The notes beneath the pieces are model-generated. The model was not told where the DNA came from, searched no databases, and saw only the letters and a program-made list of their open reading frames with translations. The position numbers and the translations under genes were made by a program. 64,000 bases of DNA from UBA2112 sp964596695 (GTDB lineage Bacteria > Patescibacteriota > Saccharimonadia > Saccharimonadales > Saccharimonadaceae). Shown piece by piece: positions 48,267 to 57,263 of the stretch; within the stretch, counting starts at the first letter, position 1, and each line of letters starts with the position of its first letter. Where the stretch lies: positions 62,001 to 126,000 of the forward strand of contig CAZQVE010000002.1 in assembly GCA_964596695.1 (NCBI GenBank), given 5' to 3'.

Positions 48267-50268
48267 TGACCGGGTGGCTGAACTTCGTCGTCTGCTCAAC
48301 CAATACAGTTACGAGTACCATGTGCTAGACGCGTCGACGGTCAGCGACGCTGTGTATGACAGTTTGTTTGGTGAGTTGAAAAAACTCGAGGATGAACATC
48401 CGGAATTAGTGACGCCCGATAGTCCGACTCAACGCGTCGGTAATGAGCTGAAGGGTGGGTTTAACAAGGTTCAGCACAGCAGCCGGATGCTGAGCCTGAA
48501 TGACGTATTCGACCCCGACGAGGTCGATGCCTGGGTGCGTCGAATGGACAAGCTGTTGCCTGGACGAAAACATGAATTCTTCGCCGATATCAAAATGGAC
48601 GGACTGGCCTGTGCGCTTATCTACCAAGATGGTGTGCTAGTTCAAGCGGTCACGCGAGGAGACAGTTTCGTCGGTGAGGACGTAACGAACAATGTTCGGA
48701 CGATCGCAAACGTTCCTTTGCGTCTCAGGAGCGCAAAGGGCTATGAGAAGTTTATGGTCGGACGAACTGAAATCCGCGGTGAGATCGTTATGTTGAAAAA
48801 AGACTTTAATGCGCTGAACGAAGCTCGCAAAAAAGCCGGCAAACCGGAATTTGCCAATCCGCGTAATCTTGCTGCCGGGACAATCCGTCAGCTGGATCCG
48901 AAATTAGTTGCGGCTCGGCCGCTTCATTTCCGTGCGTATGATTTGTTGCGCGATGATCCGGAGGACGTACCGACAAATATGTTTGCATATGAAGCACTGA
49001 CTGCACTGGGCGTGACCCGCAACCGAGAAGCGGCGGTTTTTCTTCATCTTGATGACGTTATGAAGTTTGTTGAACACGTGGGCAAAGTTCGCCATGACCT
49101 ACCATTCAATACTGATGGGTTGGTTATCAAGGTGAATGATCGCGCGCAGTATCGCGAGCTGGGCGTCGTCGGCAAGCAACCGCGCGCTGCCGTAGCGTTC
49201 AAATATGCCGCCGAACAGGCAACGAGCATCGTCAAGGATATTGTTATCAGTATCGGTCGTACCGGTGCCGCGACGCCAGTGGCGGTATTTGACCCCGTGG
49301 TCGTAGCCGGTACAACCGTGCAACATGCCAGCCTTCATAATGCCGATGAGATCGCCCGCTTGGACGTGCGAATCGGCGATACGGTCGTTATTTTCAAAGC
49401 CGGCGATATCATTCCGCAAGTCGAGAGTGTCGTCGTGGAACTGCGGCCGAAGAGCGCGAAGAAATTCGATTATGAGCAGGCGCTTGCCGAGCAATATCCG
49501 GAGCTTGAGTTCGAGCGGCAGGGCAAGGATGTCGTATATCGCGTCAAAGGAGCGAGTAGTGATTTAATCCTTAAGCGATCCGTCGAATACTATGCATCCA
49601 AGGGCGCGCTCGACATCGACACGCTTGGCGAGAAAAACGTTGTCGCTCTGGTTGACGCCGGGCTAGTAAAAGACGTGGCCGATATCTACACGCTGACCGT
49701 TGATGATTTATTGCGGCTTGACCGGTTCGCAGAGGTTTCGGCAAACAAGCTGATCGACGCGATCCAGTCGAAGAAAAACCCGCCGCTGGAAAAGTTTATC
49801 CTGGGTCTTGGCATCCGGCATGTCGGCATGCAAACCGCGATTGATCTTGCGAATAAGTTTCATTCGGTAGAGTCACTCCGGAACGCCACGATCGAGCAGC
49901 TCGAAGAAGTCGAGGGAGTCGGGACAGTAGTCGCGGAATCAATCGTGGCGTGGTTTGCCGATGAAGACAACCAGAAGCTACTCGACAAATTTGAAAAGCT
50001 TGGCGTTATACCGCACTTCGAAAAGAAATCTGGCACACTGGCCGAACAAAGTTTTGTCATAACGGGCACATTAGAATCAATGAGTCGTGATGTGGCTGCA
50101 GATAAAATCCGTGCGCTCGGAGGTACGTTCCAAACTAGCGTGGCGAAAGATACAACTTACTTAGTATCTGGTGGAAAAGTGGGAGCGAGCAAGCTGAAAA
50201 AAGCAGAGGCCTACGGTACGAAGATTATCGATGAGGCCGAGTTGTTACGACTTCTTGGCGAAAAGTAA
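48244..50268 (+). CDS. ligA: NAD-dependent DNA ligase lacking the zinc finger
   Basis: 674 residues. Adenylation domain with the nucleophile Lys in ADIKMDGLACAL (about residue 117), VTRGDSFVGEDVT, NPRNLAAGTIRQLDP, and DGLVIKVND; OB domain with GAVTPVAV-like GAATPVAVFDP; helix-hairpin-helix repeats (FILGLGIRHVG, EEVEGVGTVVAESI); C-terminal BRCT domain (SFVITGTLESMSRD). Oddity: the four zinc-binding Cys normally between OB and HhH are all absent; the region VVELRPKSAKKFDYEQA onward has no Cys. ATG 48244 follows GGAGGAT. Confidence 0.95.
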   Translation: MTTPNQPSDRVAELRRLLNQYSYEYHVLDASTVSDAVYDSLFGELKKLEDEHPELVTPDSPTQRVGNELKGGFNKVQHSSRMLSLNDVFDPDEVDAWVRRMDKLLPGRKHEFFADIKMDGLACALIYQDGVLVQAVTRGDSFVGEDVTNNVRTIANVPLRLRSAKGYEKFMVGRTEIRGEIVMLKKDFNALNEARKKAGKPEFANPRNLAAGTIRQLDPKLVAARPLHFRAYDLLRDDPEDVPTNMFAYEALTALGVTRNREAAVFLHLDDVMKFVEHVGKVRHDLPFNTDGLVIKVNDRAQYRELGVVGKQPRAAVAFKYAAEQATSIVKDIVISIGRTGAATPVAVFDPVVVAGTTVQHASLHNADEIARLDVRIGDTVVIFKAGDIIPQVESVVVELRPKSAKKFDYEQALAEQYPELEFERQGKDVVYRVKGASSDLILKRSVEYYASKGALDIDTLGEKNVVALVDAGLVKDVADIYTLTVDDLLRLDRFAEVSANKLIDAIQSKKNPPLEKFILGLGIRHVGMQTAIDLANKFHSVESLRNATIEQLEEVEGVGTVVAESIVAWFADEDNQKLLDKFEKLGVIPHFEKKSGTLAEQSFVITGTLESMSRDVAADKIRALGGTFQTSVAKDTTYLVSGGKVGASKLKKAEAYGTKIIDEAELLRLLGEK

Positions 50269-50271
50269 TGG

Positions 50272-50277
50272 TATACT
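50272..50277 (+). promoter_or_regulatory. -10 box of the 50284 ABC operon
   Basis: TATACT, exactly 6 nt before the ATG. Confidence 0.5.
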
Positions 50278-50283
50278 AAGCAT

Positions 50284-51006
50284 ATGGACAATCAAGCAGC
50301 AATAATTGCACGTGACGTGACCGTTAAAAAAAACAAAAAGACGATTCTCGATAAGCTAACGTTTGAAGTATCAGAAGGCACGATTACCGGACTGATCGGT
50401 CCAAGTGGTAGCGGCAAGACAACTCTGATGCGGGCGATTGTCGGCGTACAAAAGACAAGCGGTGGAGAACTGACAGTTCTTGCCCAAAAGGCCGGGAGTC
50501 GTAAATTGCGACGTTCCATAGGGTACGTTACTCAGAGCCCGGCGGTATATTCCGACCTCACTATCCTACAGAATTTGTTTTATTTCGGAGCATTGGTCGG
50601 CGCGAACCATGCAAGGGTGGAGAAAGTCGTCAAACAAGTACAGCTCCAGGGTCAGCGCGATCAGCTCGTCGAAAGTTTGTCGGGCGGTCAGAAAGCACGG
50701 GTTAGTCTTGCGATCGCCCTGCTTGGCGACCCCGACCTGTATGTCTTTGACGAGCCAACCGTCGGGCTTGATCCGGTGCTACGTAACGAACTCTGGGATA
50801 TGTTCAAGTCAATGGCGAGCAACGGTAAGACGCTTCTTGTGTCCAGTCATGTTATGGATGAAGCAGACCGTTGCGACAATCTGCTGCTCGTACGCGACGG
50901 CAAGTTACTTTGGAACAATACGCGAGAGGCGCTACTTGCGAAGACTAAAAAAGAGTCAGTGGGCGATGCGTTCGTCGCGATGATAAAGAAATCGGAGGAC
51001 GCGTAA
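50284..51006 (+). CDS. ABC transporter ATP-binding protein (ABC-2 type)
   Basis: 240 residues. Walker A GPSGSGKTT, Q-loop VTQSPAV, signature SLSGGQKARVSLAIAL, Walker B LYVFDEPTVGLDP and switch His in LVSSHVMDEA. It is the ATPase of the permease that follows; their genes overlap by one base (TAATG). Leaderless start. Substrate unknown; a drug or polymer exporter is possible. Confidence 0.93.
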   Translation: MDNQAAIIARDVTVKKNKKTILDKLTFEVSEGTITGLIGPSGSGKTTLMRAIVGVQKTSGGELTVLAQKAGSRKLRRSIGYVTQSPAVYSDLTILQNLFYFGALVGANHARVEKVVKQVQLQGQRDQLVESLSGGQKARVSLAIALLGDPDLYVFDEPTVGLDPVLRNELWDMFKSMASNGKTLLVSSHVMDEADRCDNLLLVRDGKLLWNNTREALLAKTKKESVGDAFVAMIKKSEDA

Positions 51007-51746
51007 TGTATCACGTTGGAGCTACTTTCGCGACAATGGTGCGTATACTGCGCCAACTATCGCACGACCATCGCACAGTTGCACTGATCTTCCTCGTGCC
51101 GTGCGTTCTATTGGGGCTTTTGCGGTGGCTATATGACGGCAATTTGACGGTCTTTAACTCGATCGCACCGGCGCTGCTCGGTATCTTTCCGTTCGTTATT
51201 ATGTTTATTATCACGTCGATTACGACGCTGCGCGAGCGAACCGGCGGTACGATGGAGCGGCTGATGACACTGCCAATCGCTAAATTAGATTTAGTCCTTG
51301 GCTATATGTTTGCCTTTGGACTTCTTGCAATAGTACAGGCCACGCTCGCAAGCTTGTTGCTGCTCTACGGATTGGGTCTGGATGTTGCCGGGGCGCATTG
51401 GTTCCTAGTCGTTATGGCACTTGCTGACGCATTACTTGGCACGGCGCTCGGTATTTTTGTAAGTGCATTTGCCCGAACAGAATTTCAAGCTGTACAATTT
51501 ATGCCAGCGCTTATTATTCCGCAGATCTTAATCGGGGGTCTTTTGATGCCGCTTTCGCAAATGCCCAGTGCGCTTGAAACGATTGCCTACTGCCTGCCGC
51601 TGACTTATGCGATTGACGCGTTGAACGAAATCGTACGACATCCTGACATTACGAGTAATGCTTGGCGAGACCTATGGGTGGTCCTGGTATTTGCTATAGC
51701 CGCGTTATTACTCGGTGCACTAACCCTTCGTCGTCGGACGAAGTAG
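51006..51746 (+). CDS. ABC-2 type transporter permease
   Basis: 246 residues with six membrane helices, the family signature region FVSAFARTEFQAVQFMPALIIPQILIGGLL in two stretches, and RERTGGTMERLMTLPI in the loop after helix 2. It pairs with the preceding ATPase. Confidence 0.9.
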   Translation: MYHVGATFATMVRILRQLSHDHRTVALIFLVPCVLLGLLRWLYDGNLTVFNSIAPALLGIFPFVIMFIITSITTLRERTGGTMERLMTLPIAKLDLVLGYMFAFGLLAIVQATLASLLLLYGLGLDVAGAHWFLVVMALADALLGTALGIFVSAFARTEFQAVQFMPALIIPQILIGGLLMPLSQMPSALETIAYCLPLTYAIDALNEIVRHPDITSNAWRDLWVVLVFAIAALLLGALTLRRRTK

Positions 51747-51749
51747 CCT

Positions 51750-52109
51750 ATGAAGAACCAAGTGAAGAAATCAGTCGTTGGACTTATAGGGGGCATTGTT
51801 TTGATTGCAGGTATTGTTATGATACCGTACCCGGGCCCTGGCTGGTTAGTGGTCTTCGCGGGGCTTGGCATCTTGTCAACAGAATTCGTCTGGGCACAAA
51901 AAGTACTACATTATGCCAAGGGTAAGTATGATGCGTGGCAGGCGTGGGTTGGCAAGCAAACTATCGCTCTTAAGGCGTTGCTCTGGGTACTCACTGCTGC
52001 AGTTGTCATAGTGACGATATGGCTACTGGACGGCTACGGTATTTTGAATCACTTGACGGGTTTGGGGTGGGAGTGGCTCAATTCACCGCTGCCTATATTC
52101 CATCAGTAA
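51750..52109 (+). CDS. PGPGW-type small membrane protein
   Basis: 119 residues. Two hydrophobic segments flank the PYPGPGWLVVFAGLGIL signature; another helix is near residue 85. It is a member of the PGPGW/TIGR02611-like membrane family of unknown function. It starts 3 bp after the permease gene and its end overlaps the convergent Nudix gene by 7 bp. Confidence 0.82.
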   Translation: MKNQVKKSVVGLIGGIVLIAGIVMIPYPGPGWLVVFAGLGILSTEFVWAQKVLHYAKGKYDAWQAWVGKQTIALKALLWVLTAAVVIVTIWLLDGYGILNHLTGLGWEWLNSPLPIFHQ

Positions 52110-52774
52110 ATTACATCAACTGCCTTTTGGATGAGAAGGAGGTGTGATCCATGCAGCTCGCCGGGGAGTTCGTTAATAGGAAACCACTTCGCGTCGATTG
52201 CATCATCATTCGGTGTTGGCTCCGGAGTGTTATCGACACGCCAAACGACAGCGGTTGTTTCCGGCCATGCATGTGCTGTCGCGCGTGCGTCGGTAACGGG
52301 GCCGTTATAGACTTCGATTCCTTCTTGAGAGACTATGATTCCGGTTTCTTCGAATAGCTCACGTCTGGCTGCCTGCCGACCGGTTTCGTTGGAGTCTACG
52401 AATCCACCCGGAAGAGCCCAGACGCCAGTATCACCCCGTTTAATAAGAAGAACCCTGCCGTTACCGATGACGATAGGGTCTCCTGTGCGGTTGGGACCCC
52501 AGTTCCAGTACTCGCCAAGACCGGTGACGATACCGACGTCTGGATTGTTGAGCATTTCGCGTAACCACGGGTGAAGCGGACGCCCGAAATCATCGAGCTT
52601 GTAGCCCTGATTGCGTAACGCTATCTGTTCTTCCAGAGTAGGGTAGACGAAGACGCCGGTAGACCATTCACCGTCCGGCAGAGTAAGGTTGGTGCTCTCA
52701 TCGAGATTCTCCATAACCAACCGATTTGTTGGATAGCCGGGGTAGGTACGAGCGCTGGTTACCTGTTCTTTCAT
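52103..52774 (-). CDS. Nudix hydrolase of the NAD operon, ADP-ribose type
   Basis: 223 residues with an intact Nudix box GGFVDSNETGRQAARRELFEETG, so unlike the two Nudix-like regulators it should be catalytic. About 100 N-terminal residues precede the domain (LPDGEWSTGVFVYP, GEYWNWGPNRTGDPI). Its start overlaps the pncB stop (ATGA), so it belongs to the pncA-pncB operon. Hydrolysis of ADP-ribose or NAD-related dinucleotides fits the context. Confidence 0.88.
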   Translation of the reverse strand: MKEQVTSARTYPGYPTNRLVMENLDESTNLTLPDGEWSTGVFVYPTLEEQIALRNQGYKLDDFGRPLHPWLREMLNNPDVGIVTGLGEYWNWGPNRTGDPIVIGNGRVLLIKRGDTGVWALPGGFVDSNETGRQAARRELFEETGIIVSQEGIEVYNGPVTDARATAHAWPETTAVVWRVDNTPEPTPNDDAIDAKWFPINELPGELHGSHLLLIQKAVDVIY

Positions 52775-54048
52775 GCCAGGCTTACTGTTCCGGCTACCGC
52801 TCGTCGCGCGGCTTCGTTGATTTCACGGACGGCGCGCTGGTATTTCTCGACCTGCTCCTTGGGGCCGGTATGTTTGCCCTCGTCATCGCTGAGCTTGACA
52901 GTCGGGATGCCGTTGACAGCAGTCGCTTTGACGACGATGTTTGTCGGCGGCTGACTCTTGTGCATGTCATTAGTCATGTTTGTTCCGGGGCCGTAGCTGT
53001 GCTTGATTCTTCCTTCGAGCGCTTCAGCGATTTCGAGCATTTTGGGGACATTAAGCGAGTCGCTTGAAAGATCCATCTTTGTGTGTGGATCCACCCCGTT
53101 ATCGACAAGGAACTTAATGGCCATCGCGCCGAACTCGATTGGGTCGCCCGAATCTTGGCGATAGCCGTCCCATTTCTCGGCCTGTTCGCGTGTAAACGTG
53201 TTGAAGAAAAACTCTGAACCGTAGGTGTCACTCAGCGCAATCAGTAGGTCGCCGCGGTGGAACTCCTCCCAGTCGCGCAGCATTTTGGCATGGCCGTCGA
53301 GAGGATTGTTGCCTGCAGCATCTTCCAGACCGGCGTAAACCATCGGTAGCTCGTGGGCGAATGTGCCGATTGCTTTCAGACCAAGCTTGTGCGCCAGCCA
53401 GGGGTTACTCGTACCAATCAGATTCTCGGGAGCCTCCTCGGCGAGACGTTCGACGACATGCTCTTGCCATTTATAGCTTGAGCGTCGCCGTGTACCAAAT
53501 TCTGCGAATTTGATGTTCGGATTATTCTCCAGCAGAAAGATTTTTTCATCCAGACGACGATCTGCCTCGTTCCAGACTTCTTCCGTACTCAGACCTTGTT
53601 CGCGCATACGTAACTCGGTGTACATTTCGGTCAGCTCACTCATGATGACCGTTTCCCAGAGGCTTACTTCGTGCCATTTGCCAGTTGCGTGAATATCGAG
53701 CTCCTCTGTGTCGGGGTCGATATCGACCGATACGTCGGGTAGGCGTACATTACGCAGGAAGTCGAGATATTCAGGGGTAAATCGTGGACCGCCGTCCTTT
53801 TCGTTTTTTAGGCTGGCTAGGTAGTCAATCTCTTCATCGGTGAATCCGTGCTCCTGGATTTCACCGAGCCGTTCCCTGAACGCTTGCGGGCTGACAAGCC
53901 TGCTGATCCGTTCGCCTTTGGCGAGATTACGGTTTTTGAATGTAAAGGTAACCTCAGCGTCTGGGTGCTTGTGGTAAATCATGTCACCCATCGTGAACTT
54001 GTAGAAATCGATTCCGCTGGAGAGGGGTCGGTCGTTTTGGCGTTCCAT
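52771..54048 (-). CDS. pncB: Nicotinate phosphoribosyltransferase
   Basis: 425 residues. Converts nicotinate and PRPP to nicotinate mononucleotide. Seen: SGIDFYKFTMGDMIYHKHPDAEVTFTF split over the start, FGTRRRSSYKWQEHV, GTSNPWLAHKLG, WDGYRQDSGDPIEFG and the end region SDDEGKHTGPKEQV. Upstream pncA supplies nicotinate; downstream Nudix overlaps. The operon is controlled by two AGTGT-N7-ACACT sites. Confidence 0.95.
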   Translation of the reverse strand: MERQNDRPLSSGIDFYKFTMGDMIYHKHPDAEVTFTFKNRNLAKGERISRLVSPQAFRERLGEIQEHGFTDEEIDYLASLKNEKDGGPRFTPEYLDFLRNVRLPDVSVDIDPDTEELDIHATGKWHEVSLWETVIMSELTEMYTELRMREQGLSTEEVWNEADRRLDEKIFLLENNPNIKFAEFGTRRRSSYKWQEHVVERLAEEAPENLIGTSNPWLAHKLGLKAIGTFAHELPMVYAGLEDAAGNNPLDGHAKMLRDWEEFHRGDLLIALSDTYGSEFFFNTFTREQAEKWDGYRQDSGDPIEFGAMAIKFLVDNGVDPHTKMDLSSDSLNVPKMLEIAEALEGRIKHSYGPGTNMTNDMHKSQPPTNIVVKATAVNGIPTVKLSDDEGKHTGPKEQVEKYQRAVREINEAARRAVAGTVSLA

Positions 54049-54057
54049 GGCGTCCTC

Positions 54058-54687
54058 CTATCCTACGATCTCGTCGCTCGTGACGAATTGCACGCCGGCG
54101 TCTTTCATTTCTTGGAGCGAAACAGCTTCGTCCTCAAGTTGGAGGTTAACCGCTCGGATCGCGTTGGTGGCGAGCACGATGTCCACGCGGCCTCGTCCGG
54201 TTTCGTTTGTCATGCGGGCGAATTCAGCGGCATCTTTGGCGGTCGCCTTGACGCAGTAGTCAGTCGCGAGACCGACGACGATGCCGAGGACTCGCTCAAG
54301 TTCGTGGCGGGGTCGGAGCACGTCGGTGATTGTTGTGCCGTCGAGCGCTTCACCGTCAAAGCCCGAGTAACCGTCGGTCTGGCCGGTACCTTTACGGATG
54401 ATGATGTCGGTCGCGCGGACATCGAGATCGGTATGCAGCGCGGCACCCCAGGTTCCTTCGACGCAGTGGACGGGCCATGTATCGAAGTGAGGTGTCGTCT
54501 CGGGATGCTGGTCTCCCGTATAGATAACATCGCCGTCATGTGCTCGGGTATATCCAACGAGTTCATTAGTAGGGTCGATGACTTCGGCACCGCCGGGGAC
54601 GGCGAGAGTGCCGGTGATGAAATCGTTTTGTTCGTCGACGACGATGGTGACGATTCTATCTGCTGTGCGTAGGGTTTCTTTGTTCAT
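54058..54687 (-). CDS. pncA: Nicotinamidase
   Basis: 209 residues. Hydrolyses nicotinamide to nicotinate. Catalytic Asp in IVVDEQNDFI, metal ligands in TGDQHPETTPHF, Lys in IRKGTGQ, and the nucleophile Cys in GLATDYCVKATA. First gene of the salvage operon; Shine-Dalgarno AAGGAGG precedes it. It lets the cell use nicotinamide as NAD precursor. Confidence 0.95.
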   Translation of the reverse strand: MNKETLRTADRIVTIVVDEQNDFITGTLAVPGGAEVIDPTNELVGYTRAHDGDVIYTGDQHPETTPHFDTWPVHCVEGTWGAALHTDLDVRATDIIIRKGTGQTDGYSGFDGEALDGTTITDVLRPRHELERVLGIVVGLATDYCVKATAKDAAEFARMTNETGRGRVDIVLATNAIRAVNLQLEDEAVSLQEMKDAGVQFVTSDEIVG

Positions 54688-54703
54688 GATTGCCTCCTTG
54701 TTA

Positions 54704-54726
54704 TTAAGTGTACGTTTAACACTTTA
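54704..54726. promoter_or_regulatory. NAD-regulon operator 1
   Basis: AAGTGT-N7-ACACTT, arms TTAAGTGT and ACACTTTA, near the predicted pncA transcription start. Confidence 0.7.
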
Positions 54727-54733
54727 TAGCTTC

Positions 54734-54762
54734 ATACTATATCCTACTTAGTGTATTGTCAA
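54734..54762 (-). promoter_or_regulatory. pncA promoter
   Basis: On the minus strand TTGACA (54762-54757), 17-bp spacer, TAGTAT (54739-54734). The -35 box is inside operator 2. Confidence 0.65.
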
Positions 54763-54768
54763 CACTAA
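54748..54768. promoter_or_regulatory. NAD-regulon operator 2
   Basis: TTAGTGT-N7-ACACTAA, perfect 7-bp arms, overlapping the pncA -35 box and next to the -35 box of the divergent phosphatase gene. Confidence 0.8.
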
Positions 54769-54797
54769 TTTACAAAAAAAGATAAATGATATATTGT
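54769..54797 (+). promoter_or_regulatory. Promoter of the 54831 phosphatase gene
   Basis: TTTACA, 17-bp spacer, TATTGT, directly adjoining operator 2. Confidence 0.5.
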
Positions 54798-54830
54798 GTA
54801 AGCAATACTTAAAGCGAAAGGAGCCTGCCA

Positions 54831-55655
54831 ATGTCAATGCCAAATGATCTCGTATTTGTCCGTCATGGGCAGTCCGAAGCGAATATTATTCAGAAAGCAG
54901 ACAAGAACGGTGTTCGCCACGAAAAAGAACAACAGGTGAACGACCGGCCGGATTGGCAACAGCGTCTTTCGGCGCAAGGAGTTGAGCAGGCGAAAGCTGC
55001 CAAGAAGTGGATGGATGATAATTTTGGCGGTGCGGCGAGTTTTGATTTCCGATACTTTTCGCCCTTTCTTCGTACCCGTGAGACTGCAGCGTATGTCAGC
55101 GGCAAAGAGTGCGGTGGTTGGATTATCGAAGATCGTGTTGTCGAGCGCAGCTGGGGTGTGTATGGGTCTATGCCGAAAGCGGAGCGCGAAGAGAAATTTG
55201 CGCATACAGCTAAACTGTATGCGCAGTCACCGTGGTACGCAAAGTTGGACGGTGGCGAAAGTCGCTATGAAGTAAGCGGTCGTTGGCGTGATTTCCAAGC
55301 GACGTTACACCGCGAAGCAGCAGGTAAGAAAGTTCTTGTGGTGACGCACGGTGATTTTATTGGTATTGCCCGCTACAACATCGAACGCATGCTGCCTGAA
55401 CAGTTTGAGGAGATGGAAAACGACGATTCGCAGACAGTCAAGAACTGTACGATCGTTCACTATTCACGCGTAAATCCGAATGACCCGAGCGATGTCCGCG
55501 ATAAGTTGAACTGGCGCCGCATGATCCATCCGACCGATGTGAAAAACTCGCCGTTTGACGGCAAGTGGGTGGAACTGCCGCCACGTCCGCAGTACACCGG
55601 CGCTGATTTGCTGCAACAAGCAGAATATGCGCCGCGTTTAATTACTGAAGACTAA
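54831..55655 (+). CDS. Histidine phosphatase superfamily protein
   Basis: 274 residues. The phospho-His motif LVFVRHGQSEAN is at the N-terminus and the second His is in VVTHGDFIG near residue 180. Phosphoglycerate-mutase-like fold; substrate unknown. Shine-Dalgarno AAAGGAG. The operator upstream suggests regulation with the NAD genes, so a nucleotide-related phosphate ester is possible. Confidence 0.87.
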   Translation: MSMPNDLVFVRHGQSEANIIQKADKNGVRHEKEQQVNDRPDWQQRLSAQGVEQAKAAKKWMDDNFGGAASFDFRYFSPFLRTRETAAYVSGKECGGWIIEDRVVERSWGVYGSMPKAEREEKFAHTAKLYAQSPWYAKLDGGESRYEVSGRWRDFQATLHREAAGKKVLVVTHGDFIGIARYNIERMLPEQFEEMENDDSQTVKNCTIVHYSRVNPNDPSDVRDKLNWRRMIHPTDVKNSPFDGKWVELPPRPQYTGADLLQQAEYAPRLITED

Positions 55656-55671
55656 ACGTCTGACATGAGAA

Positions 55672-55699
55672 ATGGCCTGGGTCCGTAGACCCAGGCCAT
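55672..55699. terminator. Bidirectional terminator
   Basis: ATGGCCTGGGTC-CGTA-GACCCAGGCCAT, a 12-bp perfect stem between convergent genes. Confidence 0.75.
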
Positions 55700-55714
55700 C
55701 CTGTGGTATGTTGT

Positions 55715-57184
55715 TTAGCCGAAAAATATGTATTCGCGCGGCTTCAGCTTGCGCACCGCGAGGCGGTATTGCCACGTGAATCCCGACCAGAGCGTGCGGA
55801 TCTTGCCGTGTTTGTCGAGGTAGTAGCTAGCGCAACCACCCGTGTTCCACACGGAGCCCTTCAGTTTGCGCTGCAGCTGCTCGTTGAATCGATCTTGGAC
55901 AGCACGCTTCGGTACCAGTGCTTCGGCACCGGCCCTTTTGACGGCCTTTATGGCTTGGGACACGTACTTGATCTGAGACTCGATCATATAAATGACTGAG
56001 TTGTGTCCCAGACCTGTGTTCGGTCCGAGCAGTACGAACAGGTTCGGCCAGCCGGCGACGGTGATTCCTCGAAGAGTCTGCATACCTTCGACGTCCCACA
56101 GATCGGCAAGCGTCATTCCGTCGATGCCCGCAATGTCGAGCGAATTGATCGAATCCGTCACGTGGAAACCAGTGGCGTACACGATCACGTCAACTTCACG
56201 TTCGATACCGCCAGCGACGATACCATTCTCAGTGAACCGTTCGATGCCTTCGGCGACGACTGTTGACTTCGGATTCGCAAGCGCCGGGATGTACCGGACG
56301 CTTTTGCCCAACCGCTTGCAGCCAGCCCTGTACTTTGGTGTCAGCTTCTCGCGAAGTTCGGGATCCTTGACGACTCGTTGCAGGTATAGCTTAGCGATGA
56401 CTTCCAGACCTTTGAGCAGGCTCGGTCGCCTGGTCATCATGTAGCCCAGACACTCCTGAAGCACGTAGATACCGAGCCGGAAGACCCTACGGAGTCCCGG
56501 AACAGTAGCGAACGCGCGACGGAGACGTGGTGGAATCTTGGGGTTGCCAAGCGGCAGCACCCATGCCGGCGTGCGCTGGTACAAATGCAGCTCCTTAACC
56601 TTCCTGATGATGCCAGGAACGATCTGAATCGCACTAGCGCCGGTACCGATAATCGCGACGCGCTTGTCAGTCAAGTCGACGGAGTGATCCCACTGGGCGG
56701 AGTGAAATGCCGGACCCGCGAACGAATCACTGTCTTTGAATTCCGGTGTCAGTGGGATGTGCAACGCGCCTACGCCCGATACGAGGAACTGTGCGACATA
56801 CTCATCACCAGCTTCGGTGAAGATGTGCCAACGGCACGTGTCGTTGTTCCAGTATGCACGGCTGACGTGCGTGTTGAGCTGGACGTGCTTCCGCAACTCG
56901 TACTTGTCGACGATGCTCTTGAGATATTCTTCGATCTCGTCGCCGTACGAGTACAGGCGCTTCCAGTCCGCCTTCGGTTCGAACGAATACGAATAGAAGT
57001 GCGACGGAATGTCGCAGGCAACACCTGGATAGGTGTTGAGATGCCAGGTACCGCCAATGTCGGCTGCTTCTTCCAGGACGAGAAAATCCAGCCCCAGTTT
57101 TTGCAGCTCGATAGACATACCGATACCCGAAAAGCCGATACCAATGACGATAACGTCATATTCGGATCGCTCCTTTACAGCCAT
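55715..57184 (-). CDS. Flavin-dependent monooxygenase (Baeyer-Villiger/FMO class)
   Basis: 489 residues. FAD site VIVIGIGFSGIGMSIELQ, NADPH site VAIIGTGASAIQIVPGI, and the linker GAGALHIP-type GVGALHIPLTPEF followed by FHSAQWDHS, matching the FxGxxxHxxxW region. VIVYATGFHVTDS is the C-terminal signature. Start ATG 57184 with AAGGAG upstream; the frame runs to 57226 without support. Close paralogue at 60226. Oxidises an unknown ketone, amine or steroid-like substrate. Confidence 0.9.
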   Translation of the reverse strand: MAVKERSEYDVIVIGIGFSGIGMSIELQKLGLDFLVLEEAADIGGTWHLNTYPGVACDIPSHFYSYSFEPKADWKRLYSYGDEIEEYLKSIVDKYELRKHVQLNTHVSRAYWNNDTCRWHIFTEAGDEYVAQFLVSGVGALHIPLTPEFKDSDSFAGPAFHSAQWDHSVDLTDKRVAIIGTGASAIQIVPGIIRKVKELHLYQRTPAWVLPLGNPKIPPRLRRAFATVPGLRRVFRLGIYVLQECLGYMMTRRPSLLKGLEVIAKLYLQRVVKDPELREKLTPKYRAGCKRLGKSVRYIPALANPKSTVVAEGIERFTENGIVAGGIEREVDVIVYATGFHVTDSINSLDIAGIDGMTLADLWDVEGMQTLRGITVAGWPNLFVLLGPNTGLGHNSVIYMIESQIKYVSQAIKAVKRAGAEALVPKRAVQDRFNEQLQRKLKGSVWNTGGCASYYLDKHGKIRTLWSGFTWQYRLAVRKLKPREYIFFG

Positions 57185-57263
57185 TAGGTACTCCTTACAT
57201 ATGCATACGAGCTGTATGCAAACCAACAGGATGGGACTATTTATGCACTAAAGACGTTACATG

